From: CAYUIG01 sp964444685
GTDB taxonomy: Bacteria > Gemmatimonadota > Gemmatimonadetes > Longimicrobiales > RSA9
Assembly (NCBI GenBank): GCA_964444685.1
Contig: CAYUIG010000029.1
Location: 1-45,684 of the forward strand
DNA length: 45,684 nucleotides
Direction: 5' to 3'
In this document: positions 41,240 through 45,684 of the stretch, in pieces
Layout of the letters: each line of letters opens with the position of its first letter
Numbering within the stretch: position 1 is the first letter of the stretch
Notes under the pieces: model-generated
Databases searched by the model: none
What the model saw: the letters and a program-made list of their open reading frames with translations, nothing else
What the model was told of the DNA's origin: nothing
Program-made: the position numbers and the translations under genes

Positions 41240-42688
41240 ATGAAGAGGGGATTGCTGCTGGTGCTGCTCGTCGCCGCCTGTGACGCACTGCCGGGCACGA
41301 CCACGTCGGTGCGGCAGGCCGAGGAACCGCATCCGCCCAACCTGCGCTACCAGCTCGGCGACGTGCCGCCCGTGAGCGACACCGCATCGGCGGCGGAGCT
41401 CTCCGGCGCCTTCCGGTCCGCGGCCGCGACCGCGCTCCCCGCCGTCGTATCCATCCGCGTGACCACGGTCGCGAGCGCACCCTTCCAGGCGACCGACCTG
41501 CCGCAGCGCGCGCTCGGCAGCGGCTCCGGCTTCATCATCGACGAGCAGGGTCACGTCGTGACGAACCACCACGTGATCCAGGGAGCGGAGCAGATCCTGG
41601 TCGTGCTGCCCGACGGCCGCGACTTCGAGGCCGAGCTGATCGGTGCCGACCGGGACACCGATGTCGCAGTCATCCGCATCGCGCCGCGCAACGGCGAGCC
41701 GCTGCCCGTGTCGGCGCTCGGCGACTCGGACCGGCTGCGTGTCGGCGACTGGGTGCTCGCACTCGGCAATCCGCTCAGCCTCGAGTTCACCGTGACGGCC
41801 GGCATCGTGAGCGCGCGCAACCGCAACCTCGGCATCCTCGGCAACAACGAGAACACGCAGCTCGAAGCGTTCATTCAGACGGATGCCGCGATCAATCCCG
41901 GCAACTCGGGCGGCCCGCTCGTGGATCTGGCGGGACGCGTCATCGGGGTGAACGCGGCCATCGAGAGCGCGACCGGCTTCTTCACGGGCGCCGGCTTCGC
42001 CATTCCCATCAACCTCGCCGCGAAAGTCGCGCGCGACCTCATCGAGTACGGCGTCGTCCATCGCCCGCGCCTGGGCGTCAGCATCCAGGACGTAAACGCG
42101 GCCGATGCGGAGATGTACAGCCTGCCGGCGGTCTCGGGCGCGGAGATCTCATCAGTGAGCCCGGGCGATCCCGCCGATCGCGCGGGCCTGCGCATGGGCG
42201 ATGTCGTCGTGTCGGTCGAGGGCGAACCGATCCGCAACGTCTCGGACCTGCAGACACGCATCGCGCAGCTCCAGCCGGGCGAGCGCGTACGCCTCGGCAT
42301 CGTCCGCTACGGCGAGTCGCTCGAGGCCACCGTCGAACTGGGCCGGTTCGAGCCCGCGCCGCGCGTCGCCACGCGCGAGTCGGAGCGGCCGGTCGTCGGC
42401 GGACTGCTCGGCTTCACCGTGTCGCCGGTCTCACGCGCTGTCGCGCTGCGCGCAGGATTGCGCGGCGGCGCGGTGCAGATCTTCGACGTGGACCCGTTCG
42501 GTCCCGCGCAGGGGATGGTGCCGTCCGGGTGGGTCGTGGTGAGCATCAACGGCCGCGACGTGCACACCGTGGACGACGTGCAGGCGATCGCGCGCACGGT
42601 CGAACGCGGTGACGTCGTATCGGTCGTGGCCGCGGACCCGCGTCAGGAACAGCCGGCGCCGACGATCTACAACTACCGCGTGCGCTGA
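41240..42688 (+). CDS. HtrA/DegP-like serine protease, lipoprotein-type
   Basis: 482 residues from ATG 41240, with GGAGG four bases upstream. The signal peptide RGLLLVLLVAACDALPG has a Cys at a VAAC lipobox, so the protease may be lipid-anchored. Trypsin-like core with the triad: VVTNHHVIQG (His), DTDVAVIRIA (Asp), INPGNSGGPLVD (Ser). PDZ1 (about 285-375: RPRLGVSIQDVNA, GDPADRAGLRMGDVVVSVEG) and a divergent PDZ2 (about 400-478: GLLGFTVSPVSRAVALRAG, PSGWVVVSINGRDVHTVDDV). Envelope protein quality control. The stop is two bases from the kinase stop on the other strand. Confidence 0.93.
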   Translation: MKRGLLLVLLVAACDALPGTTTSVRQAEEPHPPNLRYQLGDVPPVSDTASAAELSGAFRSAAATALPAVVSIRVTTVASAPFQATDLPQRALGSGSGFIIDEQGHVVTNHHVIQGAEQILVVLPDGRDFEAELIGADRDTDVAVIRIAPRNGEPLPVSALGDSDRLRVGDWVLALGNPLSLEFTVTAGIVSARNRNLGILGNNENTQLEAFIQTDAAINPGNSGGPLVDLAGRVIGVNAAIESATGFFTGAGFAIPINLAAKVARDLIEYGVVHRPRLGVSIQDVNAADAEMYSLPAVSGAEISSVSPGDPADRAGLRMGDVVVSVEGEPIRNVSDLQTRIAQLQPGERVRLGIVRYGESLEATVELGRFEPAPRVATRESERPVVGGLLGFTVSPVSRAVALRAGLRGGAVQIFDVDPFGPAQGMVPSGWVVVSINGRDVHTVDDVQAIARTVERGDVVSVVAADPRQEQPAPTIYNYRVR

Positions 42689-42690
42689 CC

Positions 42691-45684
42691 TCAGAACGTC
42701 GTCGCGGCGATCAGCCGAATGCGGACGGCCGTGCCCTGCCCCGGCCCGCTTTCGGCCGTCACACTGCCGCCCCAGCTCTCCACGAGCCGGCGCACGATCG
42801 CGAGACCGAGCCCCGTTCCAGCGGAGCGCGTCGAGAAGTGCGGCTCGAACACGCGGTCGAGAAGCTCCTGCGGGATCCCCGGCCCATCGTCCACTACACT
42901 CAGCAGCAGTGCGCTGCCGTTGCGCTGCGCCTGCACCGTGATCGTACCCGGTCCGTCCATCGCCGCGCGCGCGTTCTCGATCAGATTGAAGAGCACTTCC
43001 TTCAGCTCACCGCCGCGCGCACGCGCCGGCGGCAGCTCCGGCTCCACATCGGCGACGTATTGCACCGCCGCGTCGCCGGCGCGATAGAGCGTCAGCGCCT
43101 CGCGCACGACCGCGGCCACATCCACAGGCTCGAGCGGACCGTCCGTCCGCTGCGGCGCGCCATAGCGTGAGAACGCGCGCGCAATCTCCGTGAGCCTGTC
43201 GATCTCGCGCAGGATCTGCTGCACGTTCTCCTCGAGGATCTCGTCGTACTGATCGCTCCGGTCGCGCCATGCGCGCCGGAGATGCTGCACGGACAGCTTG
43301 ATCGGCGTGAGCGGGTTCTTGATCTCGTGTGCGATCTGCCGCGCCATCTCACCCCATGCGAGCACGCGCGCCATGCGCACTTCACGCGCACGCGCACGCC
43401 GCAGCCGCCGTGTCATGCGATTGAAGGAGGCGAACAGCTCACCGAACTCGCCCGTCGTCTCGGGGAGCTGCACGCTCAGACGCCCCGCACCGACGGCGGA
43501 GGCCGCGCGCCGCAGCCGGCCGATCGGTCCTGCGAGAGCGCGACCGACCTGCACGGACAGTGCGAGCGACAGCAGCGCGCCCATGAGCGCGGCGAAGAGG
43601 ATGAGGTGTGCCAGCTCGCGCTGACGATCCGCCGCCTCACCGGACGTCAGCGGCGTCGGCACCGCCAGCGCGACGGGTGCAGGCGGCAGCGCGTGGTACG
43701 CCATGAGGAACGACTGCCCCGCGACGGACTGCCGCTCGATCGATGACACTTCCTCCGGGCTCTCCAGCCGCTGGTAGAGATCGGGTGGCATCCACGCGCC
43801 ATACACGCCCAGGTCCACACCTTCCGGCGATGACGCATCGACCAGTTCGCCGCGGTAGTAGTGCAGTACTTCGCCGCCGACACGTTCGGACAGCACACGC
43901 AGGTCACCGCCGGCATCCGGCCACTCCACCACCGCCTGCGCGACCGCGCGGCTCGCGATGATGCGCGCCGCGCGTTCGACCTCACCCGCGAGCGCACGGT
44001 ACGCCACGTAGCCGAAGAGCGCGGTCGGCAGCAGGAAGAAGCCGAACAGCGCGAAGGTGACGCGCGCGCGGAAGCTGCCGGTCCACTGCCGCAGTCCGCC
44101 GGCAGGCACGGGCGAACGGCCGCGCCCGAAACATCCGAGCGACCAGATCAGCACGGCGAGGCCGAGGTCGAACGCGAGCAGCAGCACGCCGCGCGCGAGC
44201 AGCACCGCCAGCGGCGTGGTCACCACCTCGAGGTGCGCGTGATAGTCACCCTCCGGGAACAGCACGATGGTTTCGCTGCGCCAGCCGTCGTCCGTGCGGT
44301 TCCAGTGCACCCCCGCCGGAGTTTCACCGGTTGCTTCCACGAGCGTGAGACGCGCATCGGGCCCGCCCGGGTCGCCGAGGAACACACCGATCACGCCCTC
44401 GCGCGCGAGCGAACGGCGTGGCGGGACGGTCACGGTGACGATGGAACCGTCCGGCAGCGGCGCGGTCACGTACTTCGCCATGAGGGGCGTGCTGCTCACG
44501 TCGCTGACACGCGGGACCGAATCGGCGGTGGCCTGCTCGACGACATTGCGCAGTACCGACAGCTCGTACGGCGCGGGCTCGCCCTGTCCGAGGTCCAGCT
44601 CGAGTGTGCGCTCGCCGTCCTGCCAGAGCGTGATGCGCGCCGCCCATGGTTCGCGCGCGAGCCCCGATGCGACCCAGCTCCGATGCAGCAGCTGCAGTCC
44701 GGTCTCACCCGCGGCCGCACGCGCGCGCACTTCGCGCCCGAACTCGAGCAGCAGGTAATCGATAATGGGTGGCGCCTGCGTGCCGAGCGTGGCCAGCTCG
44801 CGCTCGGCCGCGCGCAGCCGCGCCCACGTGTTCACGGACCACAGATTCGGCGCGACCGCAGTGGCCGCGAGCCACACGGCCGCGGTGAAGCGCGCCAGAC
44901 CCCCGCGCCGTCCCCGCGCCCATGCAAGGCCGATGGCGACCGGTACGAACGCGACCGCCCATGGCAGCGTCGTGAGGATGGGTGGCAGTGGATGCGGATC
45001 CAGCCGCGCAACGAGCACGGCACCCATGACTGCGCTCGCGGCCAGCCCGCCGACCACGAGCAGAATGCGCGACCTGCGAGCGAGCGGCGGCACGGTCTGA
45101 TGCACGCGCGGCATGCCGAGCAGCGCGATGACCGCGATCAGCAGCGTCACGGCCGGCTGCAGCCCGAACCAGAGCCAGCGGCTGCTCTCGAGCACATCGG
45201 GCGCGGATGCGCGCACGACGATGCGGATCGCGGCCGGGAACGCGATCGCCACCGCGAGCGCACCGCCGAGCGCGAATGGCAGCGGCGAACGCGTCGCCAC
45301 CAAGGGCGCACGCGACGCGGCCGCGAGAGCCGCGAGCGGGATGAGGACACCCAGTAGGTCGCCGAGGGACGGGTCGCCCGGAATCGGCAGCGCAAACATA
45401 AGCGGCGTGAACACGGCCTCGAGCCCGAGTACGCCACCGAGTCGCGCGATCGTGAGTGCGATCGCGAGCGCAACGAGCGGCAGCGCGCGTTGCCACGGCG
45501 CCGCCTGTCCTTCCAGCACGCGCAGCCATGCGGTGGCCAGCAGCAGGAGCGCGAGCAGTGTACAGGCGAGGATCACGCGCGCGGATGCGATCTCGGCATC
45601 GTCGCGCAGCTCGGCCTGGGTTGCCGGTTCGATGCGCGCGGAGACGATCGTGTCACCGCTTTCGACCAGACTCCACACCGCGGC
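42691..45684 (-). CDS. NtrY-like multi-spanning sensor histidine kinase (5' end outside window)
   Basis: At least 995 residues; the frame runs to the right edge, so the true start is outside. The N-terminal half has many TM segments (about 8 in residues 30-285), then an extracytoplasmic part, two more TM around 485-540, another extracytoplasmic part and a TM at about 680. HAMP (about 695-750, GPIGRLRRAASAVGAGRL), H-box ARQIAHEIKNPLTPIKLSVQ, N-box LKEVLFNLIENARAAMDG, G boxes VVDDGPGIPQEL and AGTGLGLAIVRRLVE are intact. HEIKNPLTPIKLS with HAMP is characteristic of NtrY-type kinases, which partner NtrX; a fitting regulator lies at 35453-36817, although not adjacent. Confidence 0.9.
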   Translation of the reverse strand, partial: AAVWSLVESGDTIVSARIEPATQAELRDDAEIASARVILACTLLALLLLATAWLRVLEGQAAPWQRALPLVALAIALTIARLGGVLGLEAVFTPLMFALPIPGDPSLGDLLGVLIPLAALAAASRAPLVATRSPLPFALGGALAVAIAFPAAIRIVVRASAPDVLESSRWLWFGLQPAVTLLIAVIALLGMPRVHQTVPPLARRSRILLVVGGLAASAVMGAVLVARLDPHPLPPILTTLPWAVAFVPVAIGLAWARGRRGGLARFTAAVWLAATAVAPNLWSVNTWARLRAAERELATLGTQAPPIIDYLLLEFGREVRARAAAGETGLQLLHRSWVASGLAREPWAARITLWQDGERTLELDLGQGEPAPYELSVLRNVVEQATADSVPRVSDVSSTPLMAKYVTAPLPDGSIVTVTVPPRRSLAREGVIGVFLGDPGGPDARLTLVEATGETPAGVHWNRTDDGWRSETIVLFPEGDYHAHLEVVTTPLAVLLARGVLLLAFDLGLAVLIWSLGCFGRGRSPVPAGGLRQWTGSFRARVTFALFGFFLLPTALFGYVAYRALAGEVERAARIIASRAVAQAVVEWPDAGGDLRVLSERVGGEVLHYYRGELVDASSPEGVDLGVYGAWMPPDLYQRLESPEEVSSIERQSVAGQSFLMAYHALPPAPVALAVPTPLTSGEAADRQRELAHLILFAALMGALLSLALSVQVGRALAGPIGRLRRAASAVGAGRLSVQLPETTGEFGELFASFNRMTRRLRRARAREVRMARVLAWGEMARQIAHEIKNPLTPIKLSVQHLRRAWRDRSDQYDEILEENVQQILREIDRLTEIARAFSRYGAPQRTDGPLEPVDVAAVVREALTLYRAGDAAVQYVADVEPELPPARARGGELKEVLFNLIENARAAMDGPGTITVQAQRNGSALLLSVVDDGPGIPQELLDRVFEPHFSTRSAGTGLGLAIVRRLVESWGGSVTAESGPGQGTAVRIRLIAATTF

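Noticed and set aside
43861..45357. Long plus-strand frame antisense to the NtrY-like kinase
   Set aside because: The opposite strand encodes an intact kinase with all boxes; the plus frame is Arg/His/Glu-rich shadow.

Overview
This is a GC-rich, gene-dense stretch from a diderm (Gram-negative type) bacterium. The outer-membrane side is shown by a site-2 protease (RseP), HtrA, two lipoprotein-type signal peptides and a beta-barrel protein. A short primary-type sigma70 factor without region 1.1, GatCAB, an NtrY/NtrX-like pair and the general gene order suggest Gemmatimonadota or a relative; this is an inference, as no rRNA is present. A 100-N scaffold gap at 39852-39951 shows the source is a draft assembly.

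Layout. 1-3446 (minus): rimP-nusA-ylxQ-infB, infB running off the left edge, with an intrinsic terminator directly in front of rimP. 3582-6164 (minus): murA, a coiled-coil protein, pgeF and a small zinc-ribbon protein. 6330-10038 (plus): a compact six-gene operon of a PTS EIIA-like protein, a PII-like protein, a NadE-type glutaminase, a shrunken NAD-synthetase-like protein, a DUF948-like membrane protein and a zinc-dependent phospholipase C-like protein. 10039-18464 (minus): a lipoprotein gene, serS, an orphan histidine kinase, a UvrD/PcrA helicase and gatC-gatA-gatB, nearly all overlapping. 18639-22090 (plus): single-domain response regulator, mannose-1-phosphate guanylyltransferase, GlmU-like protein and metallo-hydrolase. 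22091-30246 (minus): rplM-rpsI, rpsB, tsf-pyrH-frr-uppS-cdsA-dxr-rseP. 30420-31586: an IS1595-like element whose transposase looks catalytically dead. 31793-39670 (minus): beta-barrel protein, sigma factor, aldehyde dehydrogenase, NtrC-type regulator, anchored protein, ThpR, LarE and a DUF488 protein. 39699-45684: YifB/ComM-like ATPase broken by the gap, HtrA (plus) and a large NtrY-like kinase cut by the right edge.

Most of the window is housekeeping: translation (infB, nusA, rimP, tsf, frr, serS, gatCAB, ribosomal proteins), envelope precursors (murA, uppS, dxr, cdsA) and envelope quality control (rseP, htrA). Promoters with TTGAC-type -35 boxes and 17-18 bp spacers are visible in the divergent regions at 6165-6329 and 18465-18638 and upstream of rplM and the sigma gene. 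The most unusual unit is 6330-8575: a complete NadE-type glutaminase whose normal ATP-pyrophosphatase half is a separate, shortened protein without the ATP-binding loop, preceded by PII-like and EIIA-like proteins. Other points of note are a MurA with Asp in place of the catalytic Cys, a LarE with three cysteines in a possible cluster-binding arrangement plus an 80-residue tail, and the terminator at the head of the rimP-nusA operon.
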